A stretch of 64,000 nucleotides of DNA from Azorhizobium sp943371865 (GTDB taxonomy: Bacteria > Pseudomonadota > Alphaproteobacteria > Rhizobiales > Xanthobacteraceae): NCBI RefSeq assembly GCF_943371865.1, contig NZ_CALRWL010000001.1:186001-250000 (forward strand), read 5' to 3'. The notes under the pieces were generated by a model that saw nothing but the letters and a program-made list of their open reading frames with translations, was not told where the DNA came from and searched no databases. This document shows positions 43,277 to 53,700 of the stretch, piece after piece (the first letter of the stretch is position 1; each line of letters starts with the position of its first letter). A program made the position numbers and the translations under genes.

Positions 43277-44278
43277 TCAGGGCAGGAAGGCGTTGGTGTA
43301 GAAAGTCTCCGCCTGGTTCGGCTTCACATCCACGCCGGAATAGGTGGCGAGGATATCCAGCGTGCCGGCAATATCCGCCGGGTCGGTCCACAGCGGCGGC
43401 TTTCCGGCGGAGTGTTCCGTGTGCAGCAAGGGCACGGTGACGGTCCAGCTGGCCAGCAAGGTCTCGCGCTTGCCGGCCTTGGGATTGACCTTCAGCATGG
43501 CATCCACGGCGGCCGCGGGATTGGCCTTGGCATCGGCCACCGCCGTGGTGGCCGCCCGCAGGAAGCGCTTCACCAGATCCGGATTGGTCTTGAGCAGATC
43601 CGTCGTGACGATGAAGGCGCCATTGACCGTATTGACCCCGAAGTCACCGAACAGCATGGCGTGCACCGGCTTGCCGGTGGCCTCCTCGATCAGCGGCTTC
43701 TGGTCGTTCACATTGCCCAAGAGGGCGTCCGCCTGACCGGAGATCACCGCATTGCGCTTGGTGGGGGCGTCGCCGGAAATCATCTTCACGGACTTCTCGT
43801 CCACGCCGTTGATCTTCAACAGCGCCGGCCACAGCTGCGAGAACGAATCCCCCGGCGTGGAGATCACCGTCTTGCCCACCAGATCCTTGGGGGTGCGGAT
43901 GTTCTTGTCCGCAAAGCCCTCCACCGACATGGGGCTCTTCTGCAGCATGATGCCCACGGCCTTCACCGGGGCGCCCTTCACCGCCGCCTTCACCATGGTG
44001 CCGAAATCCGCATAGCCGAAGGTGGCGGAACCGGCCGCGGTGGCCTGCACCGTGATGCCGGAGCCGCGGCCCTCCTGGATCTCCAGCTCGATGCCTTCCT
44101 TGGCGAACAGGCCCTTCTCCACGCCCAGATAGAACGGGGCGTGCTCGCCATAATTGTACCAGTTCAGCAGCAGCACGGCTTTGTCCGCCGCGCTGGCCAC
44201 CGTGGCGGTGGCCGCCAGGACCGTGGCGGCGCAGATCAGGTGCGTCAGGACTGTCTTCAAGGGGCGCTTGGCCGACAT
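43277..44278 (-). CDS. ABC importer substrate-binding protein (SsuA/NMT1 type), third cluster
   Basis: A 333-residue periplasmic binding protein with a Sec signal (LICAATVLAATATVASA, cleavage near residue 30). The mature part begins VLLLNWYNYGEHAPFYLGVEKGLF and includes QEGRGSGITVQATAAGSATFGYADF, typical of NMT1-like proteins. It is transcribed alone, between its own operator-promoter and a strong terminator. It is 13 kb from the permease/ATPase pair (31035-32752), but the identical operator type makes it their likely partner. Confidence 0.9.
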   Translation of the reverse strand: MSAKRPLKTVLTHLICAATVLAATATVASAADKAVLLLNWYNYGEHAPFYLGVEKGLFAKEGIELEIQEGRGSGITVQATAAGSATFGYADFGTMVKAAVKGAPVKAVGIMLQKSPMSVEGFADKNIRTPKDLVGKTVISTPGDSFSQLWPALLKINGVDEKSVKMISGDAPTKRNAVISGQADALLGNVNDQKPLIEEATGKPVHAMLFGDFGVNTVNGAFIVTTDLLKTNPDLVKRFLRAATTAVADAKANPAAAVDAMLKVNPKAGKRETLLASWTVTVPLLHTEHSAGKPPLWTDPADIAGTLDILATYSGVDVKPNQAETFYTNAFLP

Positions 44279-44638
44279 GTGTTCCTCCCGGTTTGTTTTT
44301 ATTCACCTGCCTCGCCTCCGGTTTGGCGCCCGGATGCGGGGCGAGGGATGCCTTTGCGGCGGTCCCCCGAAACGACAGAGTTGAAGAACGGTGTCTCCGG
44401 CGCAAGGGCGATAGGATGGCAGCGCGCGGCCCGCGTCCGGTCGTTATCTAACCATATAGTTACGTGCCCGGAACGCCCTGTCAAACGCGGCGGTGGGATG
44501 CGGCTGACGGGAACCGACCCGACCGGAAGGTGGGTCTGGCCCCGGCTGCGCCCGCTGCGGCCGCGCCGCCTGCGGCAGCGTGGGGCGGCCGCCGCATCGG
44601 ATGCCGTCGCAGCGATGGCTGCCGCGCTGACCGCAGGA
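44279..44638. other. 360-base intergenic region holding TetR site 5
   Basis: Between the response regulator (minus, ends at 44639) and the binding protein (minus, starts at 44278). It holds only the promoter/operator at 44449-44484; the rest is GC-rich with no convincing gene. Confidence 0.6.
44449..44484 (-). promoter_or_regulatory. Promoter plus TetR-type operator, site 5 (binding-protein gene)
   Basis: Minus-strand TTGACA (44484-44479) is followed after 16 bases by the operator palindrome, which reads TAACC-ATAT-AGTTA on the plus strand (44449-44462) and overlaps the -10 position. Confidence 0.7.
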
Positions 44639-45346
44639 TCACTCCGGGCGGAAGATGACCTCTCCAGCAAAGACATAGCCCTTGCCCCGGGCGGACACCA
44701 CGGGGAGCGCGAAGCCGCACGCCTTCTCCACCTTGCGGCGCAGGCGGAAGATGATCAGATCGAGCCCGCGCCCGGTCTCGTCCGGGTCCTGCCGGCCGGC
44801 GTGCCGCATCAGCTCGGTGCGGGAGACCGGCGCGCCCGGGCGGCTGACCAGGGGTTCGAGAATCTGCAATTCGGTGCCGGTCAGCTTGACCGGAATTCCC
44901 GCCGGGCTCTCCAGCACCCATTGCTTGGCGTGGAACACCCAGGGGGCCGCCTCGCGCGCCTCCGCCGGCGTCGATCCCGCCCCACTCAGGCGCCGGTGCA
45001 GATTGCGGATGACCAGTTCCAGTTCGGCGGGGTCGGTGGGCTTGGTCAGATAGTGGTCGACCCCGATGGCGAGGCCCTGGAAGCGGTCCTGCTTTTCCGT
45101 GCGGCCGGTGAGCACCACGATCCCGACATTGCTGGTCTCGCGCATGGTCAAGGCGGCGCTGAGGCCATCGGTGCCCGGCAGGTTCAGGTCGAGCACGACC
45201 ACGTCGGGCGGGGCCTTCGTCATCTCCCGCGCCAAGCCGGCGGCATCGCCCACGGCGCAGACCTCCAGCCCCGCATCGGACAGGAAGCTCTCCAGACTCT
45301 CACGAAAGTCGCGATCATCCTCCACCAACAGCACGCGAATTGACAT
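44639..45346 (-). CDS. OmpR/PhoB-family response regulator
   Basis: A 235-residue two-component response regulator. The receiver domain starts IRVLLVEDDRDF (acidic pocket), has the phosphorylatable Asp in VVVLDLNLPGTDG, Thr in VVLTGRTEK and Lys in LTKPTDPAEL. The C-terminal winged helix contains LTGTELQILEPLVSRPGAPVSRTEL and VSARGKGYVFAG. The ATG at 45346 is chosen; one at 45376 would add ten residues. It follows its histidine kinase after 43 bases (or 13 with the longer start). OmpR-type regulators bind direct repeats with about 10-base spacing, and such repeats occur near both autotransporter genes nearby. Confidence 0.92.
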   Translation of the reverse strand: MSIRVLLVEDDRDFRESLESFLSDAGLEVCAVGDAAGLAREMTKAPPDVVVLDLNLPGTDGLSAALTMRETSNVGIVVLTGRTEKQDRFQGLAIGVDHYLTKPTDPAELELVIRNLHRRLSGAGSTPAEAREAAPWVFHAKQWVLESPAGIPVKLTGTELQILEPLVSRPGAPVSRTELMRHAGRQDPDETGRGLDLIIFRLRRKVEKACGFALPVVSARGKGYVFAGEVIFRPE

Positions 45347-45389
45347 GACCAGGACGTCCGATGCTCTGTTGCTCATGATCCGGCTGGGT

Positions 45390-47501
45390 TCAAACCTGCG
45401 CCTCTGACGGGCGCTTCGCCACATAGGGAAGCCAGATGCTGAAGCGGCTCCCACCGTCCGGTGTGCCCGTCACCGCGGCCTCGCCGCCGTGGAGGGTCAC
45501 GATCTTGCGCACGATGCTCAGTCCGATGCCGATGCCCGCATGGGACCTGCTGCTGGATGCGCGGTAATAGCGCTCGAAGATGAGGAGACGTTCGTCTTCC
45601 GGGATGCCCGGCCCGTCGTCCTCGACGGCGACGGTCACGCCGTCCGTGTCCGGTTGAACGGCGACCCGGACCTGTCCCTCGGTATAGCGGATGGCATTGT
45701 TCACCAGGTTTTCGATCGCCGTGCGCAAGAGGTCGAAATCGGCCTCGATCGGCGGCGCAGCACCGGCCTCGAAGCGGATGTCGCGTGCGGTCTGTGTCGC
45801 ATGCTCGTGGCAGATGTCCTGGACCAGCGCCGACAGCTCCACCGGTGCCCGGCGCAGTTGCACCGAGGTCTTGTCCAGCACCTCCTCGGCCAGGAAGGTA
45901 TCGATCATCTGCGACAGCCGGCCGACGGTGCGGATGATCCGCGCCGCTTCCCGGCGGGCCATGGCGTCGGCTTCCCCGAGCCGGCGCTCGATGATCGCGA
46001 TTGCCACCCGGATCGAGGCCAGCGGGGTGCGAAACTCGTGGCTGACGATCACCAGGAAGTGCCGCTGCTCGCGCATGGCTTCCACCAGAGCGGCTTCCGC
46101 CGCGCGGCGGGCCGCGATCTCGGTCTCCAGCGCCTGGGTGCGCTGGGCCACGGCCTGTTCCAGTTCGCGCTCATTCTGCTGCGAGGCCTGCAGGAGCTTT
46201 TCCTGCAAGCCGCGCCGCTCGCGGGCGCCGGCCCGCACCGAGGTGGCCAGGCCGACGAAAACCGCCACCATGGTCAGCAGGCTGGAGATTTGAGTGCCGC
46301 GTTCCCCTACGGTGCTCATGGGCACGATGCCCAGAACCATCAAGCAGAACCAGATGCCGGACAGGCTATAGGCGGAAAAGCCGAAGCAATACCAGCCCGC
46401 GGCGGGCTCCCGCCGCTTCACGCGCATGATCGCCAGCCAGGGCAACAGCACGCAGAGCAGCAGCAGGCCGGCCATGAGCACCGGGGCGATCGCGCTATAA
46501 TATCCAAAGGCAGCCGCGCCGACGAACACGCCCGCGGCCAGGCCGATGCCGGCGAAGATGCGCGCGATGACCGGGTGCTGCCCCTTCGCGCAGAAGATGG
46601 CCCGCACCATGAAGGCGCCGGACATGATGGTGGTGCAGCCGATCATGCCCTGCAGCCGGAGAACCAGGGTCGGCGACAACGGCGACAGCAGAAACGTCGC
46701 GAGGCCTGAGTTGCCGAGCACCACCAGGGCGGCGAAGCTCAGATAGGCCCCATACCAGACGAAGGCGGACGCCCGCAGCCACAGGCCAAAGATGACCGAG
46801 CCCAGCGCGGTGATGCAGGCCGCGCCGACGATGAACGCAATCATCAGCGCATTGGCGGTCAGGTGGCTCAGGAACGGGGATTCGCGCCACAGCGTCGGGG
46901 CCAAGGTCAGGGCGCGGGTGCCGGAGACGCGGATATAGATGTCCTGCGGCGTTGCGGCCGCAAGATCGGTGCGCACCACATAGAGATGGGAGAACAGATC
47001 GCGCTCCGCCAACGGCACCAGCCAGCCGGTGCGGCGATGCACGAGGGGGCGGGGCGCCGCCTCGCCGGCGAGGGGGGCATAGACGTCGAGGGTGTCCGTA
47101 TAGGGCGCCGTGAGTTCCAGCAGCCACGGGCCGCCGCCCCCCTGATCGGGCTGCACGGTCAGGCGCAGCCACCAGGCGCCCTGTGGCGAATATCCCGCAT
47201 TGAACGTGCCGGGGATCGGCTGAAACGTCTCCCGGGCGGCCATCACATCGTCCAATGTCATGCGGCCATCGGCGTCGCGCAACACGAAGAGGTGGCCCGC
47301 GGCGGCCACCGCCAGGTCCTCGCCGGTGAGCCCGAGCGCGGCCGCCCGTGCGCGCGCGGCGCCGGGCATGGTCCCGAGCACAAGTGTCAGCACGAGCACG
47401 CACGCCAGCGCAAACGGCCAGACCTGCATCCTGCGCGTGAGCGCGGGGCTTGCGATCCGGGTTGGACCGCAGGCCCGGTCCGTGCGGTTGGGAGGTATCA
47501 T
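45390..47501 (-). CDS. 7TMR-DISM sensor histidine kinase
   Basis: A 703-residue membrane kinase from the ATG at 47501 (preceded by GGCGGGAAA; a longer in-frame start at 47639 is possible). After a signal anchor comes a periplasmic 7TMR-DISM extracellular domain (about residues 55-200, with YSPQGAWWLRLTV and LELTAPYTDTLDVY), then seven transmembrane helices (about 215-415), a coiled coil rich in Gln/Glu/Ala, a HisKA domain with the phospho-acceptor in VIVSHEFRTPLASIR, and a HATPase domain with NLVNNAIRYTEG, EDDGPGIPEDE and GIGIGLSIVRKI. It senses small periplasmic ligands, possibly carbohydrates. It is divergent from the giant autotransporter gene and cotranscribed with the response regulator. 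Confidence 0.9.
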   Translation of the reverse strand: MIPPNRTDRACGPTRIASPALTRRMQVWPFALACVLVLTLVLGTMPGAARARAAALGLTGEDLAVAAAGHLFVLRDADGRMTLDDVMAARETFQPIPGTFNAGYSPQGAWWLRLTVQPDQGGGGPWLLELTAPYTDTLDVYAPLAGEAAPRPLVHRRTGWLVPLAERDLFSHLYVVRTDLAAATPQDIYIRVSGTRALTLAPTLWRESPFLSHLTANALMIAFIVGAACITALGSVIFGLWLRASAFVWYGAYLSFAALVVLGNSGLATFLLSPLSPTLVLRLQGMIGCTTIMSGAFMVRAIFCAKGQHPVIARIFAGIGLAAGVFVGAAAFGYYSAIAPVLMAGLLLLCVLLPWLAIMRVKRREPAAGWYCFGFSAYSLSGIWFCLMVLGIVPMSTVGERGTQISSLLTMVAVFVGLATSVRAGARERRGLQEKLLQASQQNERELEQAVAQRTQALETEIAARRAAEAALVEAMREQRHFLVIVSHEFRTPLASIRVAIAIIERRLGEADAMARREAARIIRTVGRLSQMIDTFLAEEVLDKTSVQLRRAPVELSALVQDICHEHATQTARDIRFEAGAAPPIEADFDLLRTAIENLVNNAIRYTEGQVRVAVQPDTDGVTVAVEDDGPGIPEDERLLIFERYYRASSSRSHAGIGIGLSIVRKIVTLHGGEAAVTGTPDGGSRFSIWLPYVAKRPSEAQV

Positions 47502-47581
47502 GAGGGATTTCCCGCCTGTGCCAAATACGTCTCGCTCAATGGACAGATTCCCGGAAAACAGGAGGTAATATAGAGTGGCTG

Positions 47582-47600
47582 AGTGAAAGATAGTGAAAGA
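47582..47600. promoter_or_regulatory. Ten-base-period direct repeat (AGTGAAAGA twice)
   Basis: AGTGAAAGA at 47582-47590 and 47592-47600, in the region between the divergent kinase and autotransporter genes. A similar tandem (ATTGAAAGA twice) lies at 58002-58020 and a degenerate one at 57829-57847, upstream of the second autotransporter. The arrangement fits binding of an OmpR-type dimer. Confidence 0.45.
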
Positions 47601-47655
47601 AAATTGCCATTTTTGTAAATTGCCGAAACCGTAGCGCATTTGCTAGCGTAGATGC

Positions 47656-47671
47656 GTGATAACATTATCAC
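47656..47671. promoter_or_regulatory. Palindrome GTGATAA-CA-TTATCAC upstream of the giant autotransporter
   Basis: Perfect 7-base inverted repeat with a 2-base spacer, 67 bases before the ATG at 47738, in an AT-rich island of an otherwise GC-rich region. It could be an operator for a further regulator or part of the promoter. Confidence 0.4.
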
Positions 47672-47737
47672 ATTTATTTCGTTTATTTCATTCGTCCCGT
47701 TCTTGTGTGGTTTGTACAAGCTTCGAGCAAGCCTGAC

Positions 47738-50700
47738 ATGCGCGCGGACGTTGAGAATTACCGCAGTGCAGTGGTGGTGGGGGGTATTGTGGTTTCTCTA
47801 TTGGAATGGTGGCTGCCCGTGTCCCGGCTTGCGGCGGCGGACAAGGGTGGCGGCCTGGCGCCCCATGCGCGCGCCCACCGGATGCCTGCGTATCAGGCTC
47901 ATCCCATCCCCGCCATCGCCCGCACGCGGGTTCGCGCCGCCGTCGGCGGCCTGCTGGGCGGCACCAGCCTGATTGCGCTTCTGGTGGCCGCCGGTCCCAG
48001 CCATGCGGCCGATGCGGTGCGGATCGTCAACCGCGGCGCCAATGGCACCGAAGGCGAAATCCTGTTCAATTGGCGCACCTTCCCCACCGAGGGCGCGAAT
48101 GGCGCGCCGGTGGCAGCCTCGAACGCCAGCCCCATCGCGGCCGGCGCGGGAGCGGCCATCGAACTGGGGTCGATCGGCGGCTGGGGCGGCTCCGGCGACT
48201 TCGGCATCTTGCGCAATGTTCCCGGCGCCAATGGCGGCGCGGGCGGCGCGGTGAGCCTGATCAATAGCGGCGCGATCTCGGGCGGCGCCAACGCCACCGT
48301 CGTCACGCCTTTGGTCTCGCTCTACTCACGGGGCGGCACCGGCGGCAACGGTTTTGACGCCTTCGGCGCGGGTGGCGCCGGTGGCAGCGTCACGCTCGAC
48401 CAGAGGGGCACGGTGGAGGCCTCCGGCATCGGCACCCCGGCGATCTCGCTGCTCTCGCAAGGCGGCGCCGCCGGTCTGCGCGGCGGGACCACCACCTCCC
48501 GGGGCGGGACATCCCGCGACCGGATGGCCCTGGATGCGGGCGGGGTCGGCGGAACGGTCACCGCCAGCATCGCCGCGAGCGCCTGGGTGGTCACCACCGG
48601 CGCCAACGCGCCGGCCCTGATCGCCGCGTCCAATGGCGGCAATGGCGGCAATGCGGATGCCAATACCAGCACCTATTACGGCTCCAATGGCGGGGCCGGC
48701 GGCACCGTCCGGGTGACGAACGATGGCCATGTCATCGCCTTTGGCGAGGGCGCATCCGCCATCGTGCTGCAGAGCGTCGGCGGCACCGGCGGGCGCGGGG
48801 CGGGCGGTGCGTTCACCAGCGCCGCGGCGGGGGCACCGGGCGGCAATGGCGGCACGGTATCGGCGGTGAACACCGGCGAGGTGTGGACGTTCGGCAGCTA
48901 CGGCTTCGGCATTCTGGCGCAGTCCGTGGGCGGGGCGGGGGGCCAGGGGGCCTCGGCCGCGTTCGGGTCCGGCGGTGGCGGCGGCGCGGCGGGCGTCAGC
49001 GGCGCCGTCTCGGTGACCCAGTCCGGCACCATCCTGACCTTTGGCACCGGCGCCACGGCGCTGCTGGCGCAGAGCGTCGGCGGCGGCAACGCCATCTTCG
49101 CCTTCCAGGCGGAAGCGCCCACCGCCAACAGCACCAGCAGCGGCGGGGCGGGTGGCCGCAGCGGCTTCCTGCCCTTCACCAGCGGCGGCACCGGCGGTGC
49201 GGGCGGCGGCGGCGGCCCGGTCACCGTCGAGCAGAGCGGCGCCATCGTCACCACGGGCGACGCCGCCACCGGCGTCCTGCTGCAGAGCATCGGCGGCGGC
49301 GGTGGGACCGGCGGCATCGCCAACAGCCGCGGCGCCTTTCTGGCCGTGGCGCTGGGGGGCGCCGGCGGCGGGGGCGGCGACGGCGGGCTGGTGACCTATC
49401 GCGGCCTCGGCGGCACCATCGAGACCTATGGCGACAGGTCCAGCGCCATCCTGGCGCAGAGCATCGGCGGCGGCGGCGGCACCGGCGGCTATGCCAGCGC
49501 CCAGTCCATCGGGCCCGGCCTGTCGGCCTCCAGTTCCGTCGGCGGCTCTGGCGGCGGTGGCGGCACTGGCGGCGCGGTTTCGGTCTCGAACCAGACCATG
49601 CTCAGCACCTTGGGCACCCAGTCCATGGGGATCCAGGCGCTCAGCATCGGCGGTGGCGGTGGCGTCGGCGGCGGGGCCGGCGCCATTGCCATTGCCGTGC
49701 CTCTGGTCACCCCCAGCGGGCAGTCGCTGCCCTCCATCGCCATCGCCCAATCGGTCGGCGGCTCCGGCGGTTCGGGCGGCAGCGGCGGCACGGTCACCGT
49801 GCGCAACGACACGCTCATCGAGACCCTCGGCGTCGGCGCCATCGGCATCCAGGCGCAGAGCATCGGCGGCGGCGGCGGCAATGCCGGCAATGCCAATGCC
49901 TATGCACTGGCGGTTGCCGCGCCCGGTTCGCCGGCCATCAGCTCCACCTCGTCCATCGGCGGCAGCGGCGGCGGCGGCGGCAACGGCGCCAGTGTGAGCG
50001 TCGATCAGTTCGGCCGCATCTTCACCACCGGCGACCAGGCCATCGGCATCCAGGCGCAGAGCATTGGCGGCGGCGGCGGCAATGCCGGCGCCGCCACCGC
50101 CACTTCCGATGCCCTGAGCCTCAAGTCCAGCGTCAAGCTCAGCGACGCCATCGGCGGCAGGTCCGTCGATGGCGGCGGCTGCGGCGGCGCGGTGCGGGTG
50201 TCGAACACGGACGGCCTCATCGAGACGCTCGGCAGCGGCGCCACCGGCATCTTCGCCCAGAGCATCGGCGGCGGCGGCGGCAATGGCGGCTCGGTGCAGG
50301 CGGCCACCTCGGCGAGCCTGTCGTTCGACAAGACCCTGGGCAGCCTGGTGGAAAAGCTCCCCCTCGCCGACAGCCTGGCCATCGTCACCGCCCTCGGCGG
50401 CAGCGGCGGCAAGGGCGGCAACGGCGGCGCGGTGAGCGTGGAGACGAGCGCAGGCGCGCTGGTGCGCACCTCCGGCTCCGATGCGAGCGCGATCTTCGCC
50501 CAGAGCATCGGTGGCGGCGGCGGCACCGGCGGTGGCGGCAGCGCCACCGCGGCGGGCAAGGCCTCCATCACCTTGTCCTTCGGCGGTACGGGCGGCAGTG
50601 GCGGCAGCGGCGGCAGCGTGGGCGTGACCAACAAGGGCGTGCTGGAGACCTCTGCGGACGGCGCCCATGGCATTTTCGCGCAGAGCATCGGCGGCGGTGG

Positions 50701-53700
50701 CGGCAGCGGCGGCAGCTTGACCGCGGACACCTCCAAGACCCCGGACACGGTCGGGCAGGTCTGGGCCAGCCTGAAGGATGCGGTGGGCGTGACCGCCTAC
50801 AACACCTGGGCGGCCGACAAGGGCAATGCGGAAACCAAGGAAAAGCTCGCCGAATTCATCAAGGATATCCAGGACACCGGGACCTACAAGGACCTGTCCG
50901 ACGCCTTCAAGAATTCCGACTTCGCCAAGCAGATGAAGAGCTTCTGGACCAACGCCACCACCTATCTGGATGGGCAGTCCAAGAGCGCCACCAAGCTTCC
51001 CGATGTCTCGCTCACCCTGTCGTTCGGCGGCAATGGCGGTGCGGGCAACACAGGCGGTGATGTGACCGTGACCAATACCGGCGCGATCGCCACTTTCGGG
51101 GATGTGTCCCTGGGCGTGTTCGCACAGTCGGTGGGCGGTGGTGGCGGCGCGGGCGGCTTGGGCTATGCCTCGGGCACCAACAAGACCAATCTCAGTGGAA
51201 CGCTCGGCGGCACCGGCGGTGCCGGCAACGCGGGCGGCCAGGTGAGCGTGCGCAATGACGGGACGATCGCCACCACCGGCGAACTGTCCTACGGCCTGTT
51301 CGCGCAGAGCGTGGGCGGCGGCGGCGGCATCGGCGTCGGCTCCACCAGTTCCGGCAACAAGAATGTCTCGCTCAATCTGACCATCGGCGGCAATGGCGGC
51401 ACCGGCGCCCATGGCGGGGCCGTGAGCGTCACCAACCGGGGCACCATCGCCACCAGCGGTGTGGAGGCCCACGCTCTGGTGGCCCAGAGCGTGGGCGGCG
51501 GCGGCGGCGCCTTCGTCATGAACCCGGCCAATACCGGCGCGACCAGCACCACCGGCAAGACGAGCAGCACCGGCGATGCGGCCGCCGAAGAGGTGCCCGG
51601 CGAGACCATCCTGGCGCTGTTGAAGGCGGTGGGCATCGAGCAGGTGCCGTCCGCCTCCACAGCTTCATCCGACAAGGCGCCGGCCAAGTCCGGCAGCTTC
51701 ACCTTGGGCGGATCGGGCGGGGCCTCCGGCAACGGCGGCGCGGTCACGATCTCCCATTCCGGCGGCATTAGCACCAGTGGAACCGCCGCATTCGGCATCC
51801 TGGCCCAGTCCATCGGCGGCGGCGGCGGCCTGGTGGGGGATGCGGCCGATCCCGGCGGGCATAAATACACCGCCGGCCTTGGCGGCACCGGCGGCGCGGC
51901 CGGCAATGGCGGCGCGCTCAACATCACGTTCGGCTCGGGTGCCGGGATTTCCACCTCCGGCGATGGCGCCACGGCGGTGTTCCTCCAGTCCATTGGTGGC
52001 GGTGGCGGCTATGGCGGGGCGTTTGTGGCCCAAGGCATCCGCCTGCCGTTCATTGGCCGCGAGGGCGGATCGAGCGGCGACGGCGGCGCCATCTCTATCG
52101 GGATGGACGGCAGCGCAGCCAATCTGTCCATCGCCACCACCGGCGCGGCAGCCCATGGCATCTTCGCCCAGTCCATCGGCGGCGGCGGTGGCGCGGTCAC
52201 CGATGTTCTGGGGTCGGTGAGCCCGCTCCTGAGCACCGCGGGGCGGCGGAACAGCAATGGCAACGGCGGCGAGGTCTCCATCCGCACCTCCGGGTCGATC
52301 GTGGCCACCGGTCGCAATGCCTATGGCATCTTCGTCCAGAGCGGCGCCCAGGACGCGGAGGGGGCGCTCGACCCCACCCGCAGCGGCGGCGCCATCCGGA
52401 TCCGGCACGCGGGCATCATCACCGGCGGTTCGGACCAGGGCGCGGCGATCCGCATCGATGGCGGCAGCTTCAATCAGATCGACTTCGACGCCAATTCCGT
52501 CATCAGCGCCGTCTCCGGGCGCGCCATCCTCGGCAGCTTCGGCACCGAGAGCATCACCAATGCCGGAACGGTCATCGGCGAGATCGATCTGGTCTCCACC
52601 GGATCGCGGGAGGACAATCGCTTCATGAATGCGCCGGGAGGGATCTACCAGACCGGCGGTTCCGGCGCGGTCAATCTTGGCCCGAATGGCCGGTTCTTCA
52701 ATGATGGGCGGTTCGACATCGGCGGCGTCGGCACCCTGGCCACCGCCACGCTCACCGGGCGCCTGGAACAAAGCAGTTCCGGTGCACTGGTGGCCGATGT
52801 CACCAGCACGCCCGCGGCGGGGCAGGCCCGCAGCGATCTGCTCAATGTGGTCGGCGGCCTGTCCCTGCGCGGCACCGTGCAGGCCAGCGTGGTGGGCGGA
52901 TTGCGGCCCGAAACCTTCCGCATCATCACCGTGGACGGCAGCCTGGAGAACCGGGCCACCGCAACGTCATGGGCCGCCGGCAGTCCGTTCGCCTGGAACC
53001 TGACCCAGGCGAACAACGCGCTGGAGATCACGCCCCGCGCCAATTTCGCCACCCCGGCGGGGCTGACCGCCACGGCGAGCGAGCGCAACGTGATGACCTA
53101 TCTCCAGCAGCTCTGGGGCGCCCCCCGCGTGTCGACGCAGGACGCCATGGTGTTCGGTGACTTTGCGCGCTCCACTTCGGCGCAGGACTATATGCAGGGG
53201 ATCGACAGCCTCTCCCCGGAAGAGTCGGCCAGCGCTGCGGCGACGCAGACGCTCGGCACCAGGGCGTCCATGCACGCGGCCCTGAGCTGCCCGGTATTTA
53301 CGGACACCGGCACCTTGATGCAGGAGACCAATTGCAGTTGGGCGCGCATCATCGGCACCTGGACCCAGCAGACCTCCTCCGCCGATGTCAGCGGCTATGA
53401 CCAGAGCGCGGTGACCTATCGCGTGGGCGTGCAGCGGGAGGTCTATACCGACTGGTTCGTCGGCGTGACCGCCGGCTTCACCCAGTCCTGGCAGACCGCT
53501 TCGGACGGCTCCAGCACCCAGGGTAATGGCGGCGACGTGGCCCTCTCGGTGAAGCATCAGGTCGGCCCCTGGCTGTTTTCCGCCGCCGGCAGCCTCGGGT
53601 TCGGCAATTACGAAACCGACCGGGTGCTCAATCTCGGCCCGGCCGTTGCCCTGTCCAACAGCGAATGGAATGTGGTGACGGCGGGCGGACGCCTGCGGGC

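Noticed and set aside
48326..51472. A 1048-codon minus-strand open frame within the autotransporter gene
   Set aside because: It is an antisense by-product of the GGC-rich repeats; its product is low-complexity Ala/Gly/Asp with no domain.
48750..52220. Regular repeats that might be read as a CRISPR array
   Set aside because: Unit length varies, the repeats are in frame in a protein and encode a glycine-rich motif, and no cas genes are present.
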